Shown piece after piece: positions 1-9,205 of a stretch of 64,000 nucleotides of DNA. The position numbers and the translations under genes are program-made. Below the pieces are notes generated by a model. It did no database searches and was not told the DNA's origin. It saw only the letters and a program-made list of their open reading frames with translations. This DNA comes from Achromobacter xylosoxidans A8 (lineage in GTDB: Bacteria; Pseudomonadota; Gammaproteobacteria; Burkholderiales; Burkholderiaceae_B): positions 34,157 to 98,156 of the forward strand of contig NC_014641.1 of the NCBI RefSeq assembly GCF_000165835.1, written 5' to 3'. The stretch's first letter is position 1. Every line of letters begins with the position of its first letter.

Positions 1-531
1 GGCCATCGGCTCGTCAAGCAGCAACACCCGCGGCTTAGCCGCCAAAGCCATGGCTAGCTCCAATTGACGACGTTCGCCATAAGCCAGCTCGGCTGCCAAT
101 ACATCGGTCCGATGCGACAGCCGGGTGATCTCGAGCGCATGACGGGCAGCTTTGACGAGATCTGCCCGGCCCAACATAGGACGCCAAAAGTAGTACGCGT
201 GGGACTTAGCGCCCATGGCAGCGAGCACCGTGTTCTCGAGCACTGTGAACTCTTCGAAAATGGAGGTGATCTGATACGAACGCAACACCCCTCGGCGAGC
301 CCGATCGTAAATAGGTAATGCAGTGATTTTCTGACCCGCATACACAACATCGCCCGCATCCGACCAAAGTTCTCCGGACAGCTGGTTGATTAGTGTTGTT
401 TTGCCTGCGCCGTTCGGGCCAATAATGGCGTGCAGCTCGCCTTCACGGACATCGATGGACACCGAGTCGGTGACCAAAAGCCCACCATAACGCTTAATAA
501 GCGCCTGCGTTTGCAATGCCGGCTTGCTCAT
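1..531 (-). CDS. livG: ABC transporter ATP-binding protein, LivG type (3' end cut by window)
   Basis: This is the ATPase subunit of a branched-chain amino acid-type (HAAT) importer, working at the inner face of the membrane. The visible 177 residues start MSKPALQTQALIKRYGG and show Walker A (GPNGAGKTT), the signature region LAYGERRQLELA and the Walker B start VLLLDEP; the rest lies beyond position 1. The ATG at 531 overlaps the livM stop by 4 bp (ATGA), so it is translationally coupled as the last visible gene of a leftward operon headed by salicylate-hydroxylase genes. The importer probably takes up an aromatic acid rather than an amino acid; that is inferred from context only. Confidence 0.9.
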   Translation of the reverse strand, partial: MSKPALQTQALIKRYGGLLVTDSVSIDVREGELHAIIGPNGAGKTTLINQLSGELWSDAGDVVYAGQKITALPIYDRARRGVLRSYQITSIFEEFTVLENTVLAAMGAKSHAYYFWRPMLGRADLVKAARHALEITRLSHRTDVLAAELAYGERRQLELAMALAAKPRVLLLDEPMA

Positions 532-1526
532 ACCCGCTCTCCTTCAGGCTGCGGACCACGCTTGCCCTGGTTGCCGATACGCAGCGCCATGGCGTCGAGA
601 AAACCGACGATACCGGCCTTACCCACCAGGCCAATCACAACAATGGCCAGACCAAACACGGCCAACCAATGCGTTGTAAACATTTTCAGCACTTCTTCGA
701 GACCCAAGAACGCAAGTGCCCCTAACAACGGGCCAAATACGGTACCAATGCCGCCCAGTACCAGCATAACCACCAGATCGCCTGAAATAATCCAGGATAA
801 GGTGGTGGGTGACGCGAAGGCATTGAGATTGGCCAGCAAGAACCCCGCCACCGAGCACAGCATTGCCGACAGCACGTAAGACACCAACAAATATTGCTGC
901 GCCTGGAAACCGATAGCGTTAACACGACGGATGTTTTGGCGTGCGCCACGCAAGACCATGCCAAAAGGCGAGACACGCAGCTTTGCCGTCCACCAGGTTG
1001 ACAGCACCAGCAGCACAAACGCCACACCGTAAACGGTATAGACACCGCCAAAATCGAGCCCAAGCATTTTGCTGGTATTGGCAATGCTTGTGCCGTCGTC
1101 GCCCCCGTACTGCTTAAGACTGACAAACAGGAAGTACCCCATCTGAGCAAACGCCAGCGTGATCATGATGAACCCGATGCCTGTAGTGCGCAGACTGATC
1201 GCGCCGGTGATGTAACCCAACAGACCGCTGACCAGAAGGCAAATGAACAGATGCACCCAGCCACTGTCAATGCCGTAGAACGACGGTATGGCGACGCTGT
1301 ATGCACCGATACCCATAAACAACGCGTGACCAAGGCTGACCAACCCGCCAAACCCTAAGGCGATGTTTAGCGCAACCACTGCGATAGCGTAAATAAGCAC
1401 ACGCGCATAGAACGCGACGTAAAAAGTGCTGTCGGTGAAATAACCCCAAAAAGGCACCAGCGCCAACAAAAGAATAATTGCGACGGGAACCAGCGTACTT
1501 AACTTGAATGGTGTTGTTTGCGTCAT
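528..1526 (-). CDS. livM: ABC transporter permease, LivM type
   Basis: This 332-residue inner-membrane permease is one of the two membrane subunits of the importer. It is strongly hydrophobic throughout, with the LivM-type stretch ALNIALGFGGLVSLGHALFM near residues 52-71 and a conserved GGIGTVFGPLLGA segment near the C-terminus. The length is normal for the family. The start lies 2 bp after the livH stop, and its own stop overlaps livG, so livH-livM-livG form one coupled block. The block is downstream of an IS insertion in the same operon, so its expression could be lowered by polarity. Confidence 0.92.
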   Translation of the reverse strand: MTQTTPFKLSTLVPVAIILLLALVPFWGYFTDSTFYVAFYARVLIYAIAVVALNIALGFGGLVSLGHALFMGIGAYSVAIPSFYGIDSGWVHLFICLLVSGLLGYITGAISLRTTGIGFIMITLAFAQMGYFLFVSLKQYGGDDGTSIANTSKMLGLDFGGVYTVYGVAFVLLVLSTWWTAKLRVSPFGMVLRGARQNIRRVNAIGFQAQQYLLVSYVLSAMLCSVAGFLLANLNAFASPTTLSWIISGDLVVMLVLGGIGTVFGPLLGALAFLGLEEVLKMFTTHWLAVFGLAIVVIGLVGKAGIVGFLDAMALRIGNQGKRGPQPEGERV

Positions 1527-1528
1527 CG

Positions 1529-2443
1529 TTATCTCCGGGCGCCGAACAGTCCTTGTGGGCGAAGCGCAAGCACAACCGCCATCAGGACATAAATAAGCAT
1601 TGAGGCGATTGCGGGCCCTGCAGCATTGGCAATGTCTCGCGCCATGAATTCGCGCAAAATCATGGGTAAGAATGCACGGCCGAGCGTGTCGACAACACCG
1701 ACGATTAATGCGGCGTAAAAAGCACCGCTAACCGAACCAATACCCCCAATAACGATGACGACAAGCGTCGTGATAAGTACCGGATCGCCCATGCCGGACT
1801 GAATCGACAGGATTGGACTGGCCATTACGCCAGCCAGCCCCGCCAATGCCGCCCCCAAACCAAACAACAAGGCGTTCAGAAACTTAATGTTGACGCCAAG
1901 AGCGCCAACCATTTTGGGGTTAACAGAACCGGCTCGTATCAGCATACCCAGACGAGTTTTGTTAATAACCGCGTGAGCGCCTACCGCCACCAAAAGCCCA
2001 ACCACGATAATGGCAAAGCGATAAGCGGGGTAATTTATGCCGAAAATACTGACCGTACTATCGAGCCACGCAGGGACAGGCAAGAAATACGGTTGTGTGC
2101 CCCAGAGAATTTGCACCATCTCGTTGAAGAAGAGCACCATGCCGAAAGTCACCAGCACATGGTCGAGGTGGTCTCGCGAGTAAAGCCTTGATACAGCCAG
2201 GCGCTCAAGAATAACGCCTACGGCAATGCTGCCGAAAATGGCCGCAAAAAAAGCCAGCGTCAGGGAGTCGGTATTTTTGAATGTGAGTGCCGCAAAGTAG
2301 GCGCCCAGCATATAGAGCGACCCGTGAGCAAGGTTCACGAAGCTCATGATGCCGAACACCAGCGTCAGCCCGGCGGCCAGCAAAAACAGCAGGACGCCGT
2401 ATTGCAGCCCATTCAACAGCTGGGAAAATACCAGTGTTGTCAT
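1529..2443 (-). CDS. livH: ABC transporter permease, LivH type
   Basis: This 304-residue integral membrane protein pairs with LivM in the importer. The N-terminus has the LivH hallmark AAGLTLVFGIMSFVNLAHGS and the C-terminal half has VVIVIGGIGSVSGAF. A strong ribosome binding site (AGGAGGAGA on the minus strand) precedes the ATG at 2443. It lies 59 bp downstream of the ferredoxin gene on the same strand. Linkage of a HAAT-type transporter to an oxygenase operon is common for aromatic acid uptake; the substrate itself cannot be read from the sequence. Confidence 0.92.
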   Translation of the reverse strand: MTTLVFSQLLNGLQYGVLLFLLAAGLTLVFGIMSFVNLAHGSLYMLGAYFAALTFKNTDSLTLAFFAAIFGSIAVGVILERLAVSRLYSRDHLDHVLVTFGMVLFFNEMVQILWGTQPYFLPVPAWLDSTVSIFGINYPAYRFAIIVVGLLVAVGAHAVINKTRLGMLIRAGSVNPKMVGALGVNIKFLNALLFGLGAALAGLAGVMASPILSIQSGMGDPVLITTLVVIVIGGIGSVSGAFYAALIVGVVDTLGRAFLPMILREFMARDIANAAGPAIASMLIYVLMAVVLALRPQGLFGARR

Positions 2444-2502
2444 ATGTCTCCTCCTGGTCGGTCATGATTTTTTATGGTGACCGCCATGTCGTTTCTGTTT
2501 AT

Positions 2503-2817
2503 TTAGTCGGCAAGCTCAACCCACACACGGCCGTTTTCGATTTTGACCGGATATGAACGGATATCTTCGGTAAGAGGCTCGCACATGGCTTTACCGTTAC
2601 GCACATCGAAACGCCCCTGATGCAAAGGGCATTCGATTTCGAAGTCTTCCAGAAAGCCATCGCACAAGCGCGCATGGCCATGACTACAGATATTGTCAGT
2701 CGCGTAGACAGCCCCCTCGACACCATAAATGGCGATTTCACGGCCGCCGGCATCGACACCGACCACATCATCTTCCGGGACGGCATCCGCCGCCAGCACA
2801 TCAATCCATTGCGTCAT
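2503..2817 (-). CDS. nagAb: Rieske-type [2Fe-2S] ferredoxin (NagAb-like)
   Basis: This 104-residue soluble electron carrier would pass electrons from the reductase to the terminal oxygenase. The Rieske ligands are visible as C44-x-H46 and C63-x2-H66 (CSHGH ... CPLHQG). Length and gene order (reductase, large subunit, small subunit, ferredoxin) match the nagAaGHAb salicylate 5-hydroxylase set of Ralstonia U2. The start is 7 bp after the small-subunit gene. The transposon in that upstream gene may reduce its expression. A role with the second oxygenase at 9.8-11.7 kb is possible, since that module has no ferredoxin of its own. Confidence 0.9.
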   Translation of the reverse strand: MTQWIDVLAADAVPEDDVVGVDAGGREIAIYGVEGAVYATDNICSHGHARLCDGFLEDFEIECPLHQGRFDVRNGKAMCEPLTEDIRSYPVKIENGRVWVELAD

Positions 2818-3108
2818 AAGAACCTCAAATGGGGTAGATAATTGAGTTGGGGATCATTTCGGAGTCGTAGATACAAGCGCGCGACTTGAACTTTAGCCCC
2901 TTGTCTGTGACAACGATACGATCCAGGTAACGGCCCACGTTAAACACTGTGGACTCGCCATCGAGCTTGGTACGGAACACCGCGTAGTTGGCCTCGGATT
3001 CGATCACGCCGTTTTCGAAGCTGAGAATGCGGGGCGCGCCCACAACGTGGCGCTGGTAGTACGGGTCGTGAAACAAGGTTTCGACAATGCCATAAGCACG
3101 GTCTTTAA

Positions 3109-4306
3109 GGAACCTCTGAACAAGTCCTCTGGACCTGTCAGAATGTAGGTTGTTGAACGAACCCCAATCAGGAAGCCCCCGATGAGCCAGTTGGGATTCT
3201 CCGACGCCGAGTTTGCCGGCAAGCGCAAGGTCACCCGCCGCGAGAAGTTTCTCGCCCAGATGGAACGGGCCGTTCCCTGGAAGGTTTTCGCCGATCTGGT
3301 CGAACCGCACTACCCGAAGCCGGGCAATGGCCGCAGGCCCTATCCGTTGGAAGTGATGCTGCGCATCCACTTCATGCAGCAGTGGTTCAATCTGTCGGAC
3401 CCGGCCATGGAAGAGGCGCTGTATGACAGTACCTCGATACGCCACTTTGCCAAGCTCTCGCTGAGCCGTGGCAGTATTCCTGACGAGACGACGATCTTGA
3501 ACTTCCGCCACCTGCTGGAGAAGCACGACATCGCGGCCGATGCGCTGGAGGCGGTCAATCTGCTGTTGGCCGACCAGGGCATCACGGTGCGCAAGGGCAC
3601 GATCGTGGATGCCACGATCATCGAAGCGCCCAGTTCCACCAAGAATGCCACGGGTACCCGCGACCCCGAGATGCACCAGGCCAAGAAGGGCAATCAGTGG
3701 CACTTTGGCATGAAGGCGCATATCGGCGTGGACATGACGGGGCTGGTGCATACCGTGATCGGCACAGCGGCCAACATCAGCGATGTCACCCAGGCGCATG
3801 CGCTGCTGCATGGTGAGGAGGAACTGGTGCTGGGCGATGCGGGCTACCAGGGCGTCGAGAAGCGCGAGGAAAATCAAGGCTTGAAGGTACGGTGGCACAT
3901 TGCCATGCGCCCTGGCAAGCGTCGGGCATTGGGCAAGGGCAATATGGGCCGGATGCTGGAATCTTATGAACGTGCCAAGGCGAGCCTGCGCTCTCGCGTG
4001 GAACATCCGTTCAGGGTGATCAAATGCCAGTTTGGCTTCACCAAGGTGCGCTACCGGGGCCTGGCCAAGAACACGGCGCAGTTGAAGATGCTGTTTACGT
4101 TGGCCAACCTGTGGAAGGTGCGCCATCATTTGATGGCCACGGCAGGATAGGTGCGCCCGAAATGGGAGCAGAGCGCCAAAAACGGGCCTGTCAGGGCGGA
4201 AATTGCTCCGATTCCGGCCTATTTTTGAGCAACTTTTCTGCATTATGAAAATTGGGGCGGTTGGACTGAAAATGCAAATTCTCAAAACGCCTTGTTCAGA
4301 CCTTCC
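3109..4306 (+). mobile_element. IS5-family insertion sequence, complete, with TTAA target duplication
   Basis: The element is 1198 bp. The left end reads GGAACCTCTGAACAAG and the right end, on the other strand, GGAAGGTCTGAACAAG, giving imperfect terminal inverted repeats. TTAA is present at 3105-3108 and again at 4307-4310, which fits the 4-bp YTAR target of the IS5 family. The single transposase gene faces against the disrupted operon. The clean duplication means this is a simple, probably recent insertion. Confidence 0.95.
3182..4150 (+). CDS. IS5-family DDE transposase
   Basis: This 322-residue transposase cuts and joins the ends of the surrounding insertion sequence. The N-terminal IS5 domain is intact ([20 protein letters not shown]). 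The catalytic triad reads as D in [11 protein letters not shown] in LGDAGYQG and E in [10 protein letters not shown]. Length is typical of the IS5 group. It begins about 75 bp inside the left inverted repeat and ends about 155 bp before the right one. No frameshift is seen, so the element may still be active. Confidence 0.95.
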   Translation: MSQLGFSDAEFAGKRKVTRREKFLAQMERAVPWKVFADLVEPHYPKPGNGRRPYPLEVMLRIHFMQQWFNLSDPAMEEALYDSTSIRHFAKLSLSRGSIPDETTILNFRHLLEKHDIAADALEAVNLLLADQGITVRKGTIVDATIIEAPSSTKNATGTRDPEMHQAKKGNQWHFGMKAHIGVDMTGLVHTVIGTAANISDVTQAHALLHGEEELVLGDAGYQGVEKREENQGLKVRWHIAMRPGKRRALGKGNMGRMLESYERAKASLRSRVEHPFRVIKCQFGFTKVRYRGLAKNTAQLKMLFTLANLWKVRHHLMATAG

Positions 4307-4502
4307 TTAAGCATATTTTTACTGATGAACCACATCGTGGCCAACGGGTAGCCACGCTCGTGGTTTTCGCGCGGCTGCACTTTATATTCACAATCTTCCT
4401 CAAAGAACTCAGCCCACTCGTCCCACTTCTCGGCATCGATCACCGAGGCGTAATCCGCGTACAACTTGTTCAGGTCCATATAGGTTTGAACGTCAATCAT
4501 GC

Positions 4503-5768
4503 TCAAATCTCCATCTGTTTGCGCCAGTACTCGTACATGCCGCGAATCAAAGTTTCGGTCACCATGTGCTCGGTGTTTTCAACGTCGTAGCCGCCCAACT
4601 CAGCCACCGCGCGGTGGTAGGGCTTTTGCTCGAAGCCCATTTGCGAGAACTCAATAACCTCGCCATCGTCGGCAGATACAAAGCCCGCGGGGCCGAACAG
4701 GTTGGCCTGCACCAGCCGGCGCTGCGTCATTTCGGGCGTATCGTCTTCAAAACCAAAGTGCGTCCAGACAAAATCAAACGAACCTTCGTCGTTAGGTTGA
4801 ATATGACGCGTTGAAACGCTATTGACCTGCTGCTGGAAGATCACGCTGGGGAAAATCGTCATCATGACGGCAGTAGGCTCGCCCCACCAGTCTTCGTGCA
4901 CGATGTCGAGCAAACGTTTGTCTTGCACCTGCATGCTTTCTTTAAACGAAGTAACACCTTGCGTGACCTCGTTTTTTGCACCGGCATTGCCACGTGTAGA
5001 AATCATGGCAGCGTGACGGTGACGGTCATCCATGCGCAACGCCGACTTATTGTCGGCACGCCACAAGCCGTATGTGACGAACCAGGTATGCAACAACCCG
5101 GGGTGATAAGGATCTTTGATGTTCTCTTGCATCAGCTTCCAGTTACCCGGAATACGCTGGCGGTTGTAGCCCAGAATATGCAGCTTGCGGCCATTGAACA
5201 GACGGTCGAAATATTTCAGGATTTCTGGGCCCAGATAGTCCTCGAAGGACTCGACGTCGTGATCAAACGAAGCAAATACCACACCGCCGCGGGTGGCTAC
5301 CTTCAGCTTGTTCAAATTATGGTCTTTGGTCTTGAAGTCTTTTGGCATACCGCCCTGAACTTGACCATCTTTTTTTACGCCACGCAAAAAAGGTACGCCC
5401 TGCAGGTCGCCTTTAAGGCTGTAGTTCCATTGGTGATAGGGGCAAACCAGTTCTTTGGCATTGCCGTTACGCTTGCGACAAAACTGCATACCTCGGTGCG
5501 CACAGACGTTTTCAATCACGTTGATGCCACCTTCGGCGTCACGCGTCATGATGACGGAACGTTCACCGATAAGGGTACGCTTGAAATCGCCCGGGTTGGG
5601 GACTTCGGCCTCGAGGCCCACGTAGCACCAGTGATTGTTGTAGAACAAACGCTCGAGCTCTTGTTTGTAGATGTCTTTGTCGGTGTAGGCCCAAAACGGG
5701 ATACGGCTACTGCCTTCACCTTCCCACTTGGGGTCACGAGGAAACACCTCTGGAATAGTACTCATCAT
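4503..5768 (-). CDS. nagG: Salicylate 5-hydroxylase-like oxygenase large subunit
   Basis: This 421-residue catalytic alpha subunit of a Rieske non-haem iron oxygenase would hydroxylate salicylate to gentisate if the assignment holds. The Rieske centre uses C89-x-H91 and C109-x2-H112. The mononuclear iron ligands fall in NIKDPYHPGLLH (D219, H222, H227). Length and gene order fit NagG; anthranilate and other salicylate-type oxygenases of the AndAc/NagG group are alternatives. It starts 24 bp after the reductase gene and overlaps the small-subunit gene by 4 bp. The gene is intact, but its partner subunit is broken. Confidence 0.88.
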   Translation of the reverse strand: MMSTIPEVFPRDPKWEGEGSSRIPFWAYTDKDIYKQELERLFYNNHWCYVGLEAEVPNPGDFKRTLIGERSVIMTRDAEGGINVIENVCAHRGMQFCRKRNGNAKELVCPYHQWNYSLKGDLQGVPFLRGVKKDGQVQGGMPKDFKTKDHNLNKLKVATRGGVVFASFDHDVESFEDYLGPEILKYFDRLFNGRKLHILGYNRQRIPGNWKLMQENIKDPYHPGLLHTWFVTYGLWRADNKSALRMDDRHRHAAMISTRGNAGAKNEVTQGVTSFKESMQVQDKRLLDIVHEDWWGEPTAVMMTIFPSVIFQQQVNSVSTRHIQPNDEGSFDFVWTHFGFEDDTPEMTQRRLVQANLFGPAGFVSADDGEVIEFSQMGFEQKPYHRAVAELGGYDVENTEHMVTETLIRGMYEYWRKQMEI

Positions 5769-5792
5769 CCTCTCCTTGCTAATCGGCGCCGG

Positions 5793-6779
5793 TTAACTGG
5801 CGCTGGCGTAAAACGCGTCGGCATACACATGCTCGGGGGCTACCCCTTTTCGCGTCACCAATAATGTTGCGGCATCCACCATGGGTGGCGAACCGCATAA
5901 ATAAACCCGGAACCCCTCCAGTGACGGCCAATCCGCTTCGACTGCGTCTGTCACCAACCCAGTCCGTTGACCGTCTGCTGCAGCCCCCACGGCGACCACC
6001 ACGCTGACTTTTAAATTGGCATACCGTGCCTGCAACTGGGCCAACACATCGGTGCAATAAACGTCAGTTTGCGAGCGAACCCCGAAATAGACATGGATGG
6101 GGTTGGTCATACCGCTCTCGAGGGCGCCACGCACGATGGACAACACAGGCGCCAAACCCGTACCGCCCGCAATACACAACATAGGCCCCTCGTGCTTGCG
6201 GCGCAAATAGGCGGTGCCCAATGGCCCTGTGACGCGGACGGCGTCGCCTATTTTCAAGGTTTGATCTACATAGCCGCTCACCCGCCCATCGGGCACAACG
6301 CGGACGTGGAACTCGAGGTGATCATCGGTATGCAGACCAGCCATCGAATAAGGGCGGATATGGTCTGGCGTAAATTGGAGTGAGACGTACTGGCCGGGCG
6401 AATACGCCAACGGCTTGGCAGGTTTAAGTACGACGCGCCGGATGTCGTGGGTGGCCTTTTCGATGGCAACGACTGTTGCCTTGATGATGCGGGCCGGATG
6501 GTTGACCACCTCATCGGGCTCGGGGATTTCGATGGTGCAAGACTCAGTAATTGCACTCATGCAGGCCAGGACATAGTCATCGGCATGCGGATTGGTTAGC
6601 GTTGCCTCGCGGCCGGACTCGAGCACCTGACCCTTAAGCACTTTACAACGGCATGTGCCACAACGACCCGCCATACAACTGTATGAAATGGGAACCTCGG
6701 CGGCGCGCAGGGCTTCCAGAAGGTTAGCCCCTGAATCGACCGATAACGTCTGCCCCAAAGGCTGGATATGTAACTCCAT
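5793..6779 (-). CDS. nagAa: Ferredoxin reductase with N-terminal plant-type [2Fe-2S] domain (NagAa-like)
   Basis: This 328-residue flavoprotein takes electrons from NAD(P)H and passes them to the ferredoxin. The N-terminal [2Fe-2S] domain has C35, C40, C43 ([14 protein letters not shown]) and C73. The FAD-binding RPYSMAG motif lies near residue 140, followed by the nucleotide-binding [18 protein letters not shown] stretch and the C-terminal [12 protein letters not shown]. This is the NagAa/NdoR arrangement. It is the first gene of the leftward oxygenase-transporter operon, facing a LysR regulator gene. It is the only oxygenase reductase in the window, so it may also serve the second oxygenase. 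Confidence 0.9.
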   Translation of the reverse strand: MELHIQPLGQTLSVDSGANLLEALRAAEVPISYSCMAGRCGTCRCKVLKGQVLESGREATLTNPHADDYVLACMSAITESCTIEIPEPDEVVNHPARIIKATVVAIEKATHDIRRVVLKPAKPLAYSPGQYVSLQFTPDHIRPYSMAGLHTDDHLEFHVRVVPDGRVSGYVDQTLKIGDAVRVTGPLGTAYLRRKHEGPMLCIAGGTGLAPVLSIVRGALESGMTNPIHVYFGVRSQTDVYCTDVLAQLQARYANLKVSVVVAVGAAADGQRTGLVTDAVEADWPSLEGFRVYLCGSPPMVDAATLLVTRKGVAPEHVYADAFYASAS

Positions 6780-6886
6780 GATTCGTCTGATAGTTCTTAT
6801 AGGTTTATACAGGGGGTCGAGTATATAGAACGAGGCTTAATTAACCTATAGAATGTGATGAATAAAGGCTATAAGCGATGTGAATA
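6780..6886. promoter_or_regulatory. Divergent control region between the hydroxylase operon and the lysR gene
   Basis: The 107-bp gap is AT-rich compared with its flanks. It contains an inverted pair, TATAGGTTTA at 6799-6808 and TAACCTATAG at 6842-6851, placed as expected for a LysR-type activator or repressor site between divergent genes. The spacing (33 bp between arms) is larger than one LysR half-site pair, so the arms may belong to separate recognition and activation boxes. No clear -35/-10 pair could be fixed by eye. Confidence 0.5.
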
Positions 6887-7819
6887 ATGGACTTGAAAGA
6901 CATAGATCTAAACCTGTTGGTCGTTTTTAACTACCTGCTGACCGAAGGCAGCGTATCGGCCGCCGCCGGGAAGATGGGCCTTAGCCAACCCGCCGTCAGC
7001 AACGCGCTTCGACGCCTTCGCAGCCTGACTGGTGACGAACTGTTCATACGAACCTCGAAGGGCATGGAGCCCACCCCCTATGCCGCACAGTTGGCTGAGC
7101 CCATTACTTATGCGCTTAGCACGTTGCACGACACCCTGAACCAACGCGCCTCGTTTGACCCGCTGGCCAGCCGTCGAAAGTTTGTCATTGCCATGACCGA
7201 CCTGGGCGAGATTACGCTGTTGCCGCGCTTGATGGATTTGCTAAGCCACGCAGCGCCGGGCGTTACGATCAGCACAGTACGCAATACCCATGACAGCCTG
7301 AGCACCGAAATGGAAGCCGGACATGTCGACCTGGCTATTGGGCTGTTGCCGCAGCTAAAAACCGGCTTTTTCCAGCAACGTCTGTTCATGCAACGCTACG
7401 TATGCCTGATGCGGTCTGAGCACCCTTACGCAGGCACGGCAATAAGCAGCAAACAATATTTCGACAGTGAGCATGTGCAAGTGGTTTCGGCCGGCACCGG
7501 TCACGCCAAGCTGGATGAGATCATTGATAGCTCGGAGCGCAAACGTACTGTCAAACTGCTTGTGCCGCACTTTGTCGCCGTGGGGCATATCCTCAGCAAC
7601 ACCGACCTTATCGCCACCGTACCCGAGCTTTACGCCCTGCACTACGCCAAACCCTTCAATCTGACCTACGTCGACCACCCCATCCCCTTGCCCAGAATCG
7701 GTATCAACCTGTTCTGGCATGCCAAGTTCCATAAAGAGCCAGGCAATCAGTGGATGCGCAAAATTATCTTCAACCTGTTCTCGGAAGCCGTTCAAGGCGC
7801 CCCCGAGAATGCGGTCTGA
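6887..7819 (+). CDS. nagR: LysR-family regulator, NahR/NagR-like
   Basis: This 310-residue regulator very probably senses salicylate or a related acid and controls the divergent operon. The N-terminal helix-turn-helix spans roughly residues 6-60 (GSVSAAAGKMGLSQPAVSNALRRLR). NahR-like features are DLNLLVVFN, EPTPYAAQLAEPI, FDPLASRRKFVIAMTD, GLLPQLKTGFFQQRL and INLFWHAKFHK; these match my memory of NahR closely. Length is normal. It is transcribed away from nagAa and towards the livK-type gene, with which it converges across 58 bp. Confidence 0.88.
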   Translation: MDLKDIDLNLLVVFNYLLTEGSVSAAAGKMGLSQPAVSNALRRLRSLTGDELFIRTSKGMEPTPYAAQLAEPITYALSTLHDTLNQRASFDPLASRRKFVIAMTDLGEITLLPRLMDLLSHAAPGVTISTVRNTHDSLSTEMEAGHVDLAIGLLPQLKTGFFQQRLFMQRYVCLMRSEHPYAGTAISSKQYFDSEHVQVVSAGTGHAKLDEIIDSSERKRTVKLLVPHFVAVGHILSNTDLIATVPELYALHYAKPFNLTYVDHPIPLPRIGINLFWHAKFHKEPGNQWMRKIIFNLFSEAVQGAPENAV

Positions 7820-7877
7820 AACCCAAAACAGAAGAAGGGCACTACCTGCGGCAATGCCCCCCCTTTCCAACCAAGAC

Positions 7878-9053
7878 TTACTTCAGCGGGCACTGCGTGT
7901 GATAGGCATCTTGATACGATTTGAACGGCGTGCCAACGGTCTTGAGCGTCAAGCGACCCTTATCGTCTTTCACAACTTCCATGACGTGCATCCCCTGCTT
8001 CGGGAAGTTGTTGTTGCTAAAGCTGAAATCGCCCCGAACCGAGTCGAAGTCTGCTTCTTTAAGTGCTGCCATGAAAGCAGGCTTATCGGCTACGTTGCCT
8101 TTAACCTTGGCAATGGCGGAATCGAGCAACAATGCAGCGTCGTAACTTTGCGCGGCGTAATTTGACGGAATACGACCGTACTTCGCCTCGAAGGCCTGAA
8201 CAAACTGACGACTTTGGGCATTATCGAAATCAGGCGCCCAAAAGCCGCCGCTTACAATACCCAGTGCCGTATCGCCGATCGCGGGCAGTGACAATGCATC
8301 TACTACGAAGGTTGTCAGCAAAGGATATTGATTCATTAACCCGGCTTGCGCATATTGCTTGGCAAACGCCACCCCGAGACCACCCGGAAAAAATGCGAAG
8401 ACGGCGTCGGGCTTTGCAGCAACAACCTGGGACAACTCGGCCGAGAAGTCCATTTGAGTCAAAGAGGTATACAGCTCCTCGGCAAGTGGTTCTTTGTAGT
8501 AGCGCTTGAAGCCCGAGACAATATCTTTGCCCGCCTGATAATTTGGCGCCAACACAACGACGTTCTTGTAGCCTTTATCGGTCGCGTATTGACCCACCGC
8601 TTCAGCGGCTTGGTCGCCCTGCCACGACGTGATGAACTGATAGGGTGAACACTGCGCACCGGCAATTTGCGACGGGCCTGCGTTCGAGCCGATCAAAAAG
8701 ACTTCGTTCTCTGTAATGTACTGATGAATGGACATCATGATGTTTGAGAACGATACCCCGGTGATGATGGGCACTTTTTCGCGCTCTACCAAACTGCGCG
8801 CCACCTGTTTGGCGACATCAGGCTTCATCTGACTATCTTCCCGGACTAGGGTAACGGGCACGCCGCCCAGCTTCCCGCCCTTCTGATCCAACAGCAAGTT
8901 AAAGCCGTCAAGCTGATCTTGACCAACACCTGCTATCGGCCCAGAGAGCTCCCCAATGAAGCCAATTTTTATCGGTTCTTGAGCAACAGCAACACCACCC
9001 AGCGCCAACGATAATGCCGACGCGAACAGCACCTGCTTGAATACATTTTTCAT
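7878..9053 (-). CDS. livK: ABC transporter periplasmic substrate-binding protein, LivK/HAAT type
   Basis: This 391-residue periplasmic binding protein has a Sec signal peptide, probably cleaved after GGVAVAQ (about residue 25). The mature start IKIGFIGELSGPIAGVGQDQLDG is the classic HAAT binding fold (Peripla_BP_6). It most likely feeds the LivH/LivM/LivG importer encoded 5 kb away on the same strand. The lysR gene and the oxygenase operon lie between, an unusual split. Its own upstream region contains the tail of another leftward reading frame (ending 9111), so it may once have been part of a longer operon. Confidence 0.9.
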   Translation of the reverse strand: MKNVFKQVLFASALSLALGGVAVAQEPIKIGFIGELSGPIAGVGQDQLDGFNLLLDQKGGKLGGVPVTLVREDSQMKPDVAKQVARSLVEREKVPIITGVSFSNIMMSIHQYITENEVFLIGSNAGPSQIAGAQCSPYQFITSWQGDQAAEAVGQYATDKGYKNVVVLAPNYQAGKDIVSGFKRYYKEPLAEELYTSLTQMDFSAELSQVVAAKPDAVFAFFPGGLGVAFAKQYAQAGLMNQYPLLTTFVVDALSLPAIGDTALGIVSGGFWAPDFDNAQSRQFVQAFEAKYGRIPSNYAAQSYDAALLLDSAIAKVKGNVADKPAFMAALKEADFDSVRGDFSFSNNNFPKQGMHVMEVVKDDKGRLTLKTVGTPFKSYQDAYHTQCPLK

Positions 9054-9110
9054 GCTTGTCTCCTCGATGGAATAGTTTTTGTCTTACTTTGAGCCTCAGA
9101 CGTTTGCGGT

Positions 9111-9205
9111 CTACCCTGAACTGGCCGTCGCTTCGGCTTTCCGTTGCGTCGCCCGCTCGGCTTCGTCTTTCAACATCTTCTGTATTGCCCCGTCTTTGAT
9201 GCCTC
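9111..9205 (-). pseudogene. C-terminal remnant of an unidentified gene
   Basis: On the minus strand a frame different from the iclR remnant reads IKDGAIQKMLKDEAERATQR and then KAEATASSG before a TAG at 9111-9113, 57 bp before the livK start. The charged, alpha-helical tail looks like the end of a real protein, but I cannot assign a family. It overlaps the broken end of the iclR gene, so the fusion point of two once-separate DNA segments probably lies within about 9165-9205. Confidence 0.35.

Larger units (their letters stand above)
2825..4506 (-). pseudogene. nagH: Salicylate 5-hydroxylase small subunit, split by an IS5-family element
   Basis: This is the beta subunit of a ring-hydroxylating oxygenase, which holds the alpha subunits together. 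The N-terminal half starts at 4506 (MSMIDVQTYMDLNKLYADYA) and the C-terminal half ([16 protein letters not shown] ... [12 protein letters not shown]) ends at 2825. Removing 3109-4306 and one TTAA copy joins them in frame ([16 protein letters not shown]) to give 159 residues, the normal length. The break lies about two fifths of the way along, so the gene is almost surely inactive. The start overlaps the large-subunit stop by 4 bp. The 486-codon open frame from 4285 is antisense to the transposase and fused to the C-terminal half. Confidence 0.93.

Noticed and set aside
2825..4285. 486-codon open frame on the minus strand
   Set aside because: About 330 codons are antisense to the IS5 transposase; only the last part is nagH. 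It has no ribosome binding site and an unnatural His/Arg/Leu composition.
7837..7862. Terminator between lysR and livK
   Set aside because: The stem GGGCA/TGCCC is only 5 bp with a 13-nt loop and a weak T run, so it is not listed as a feature.
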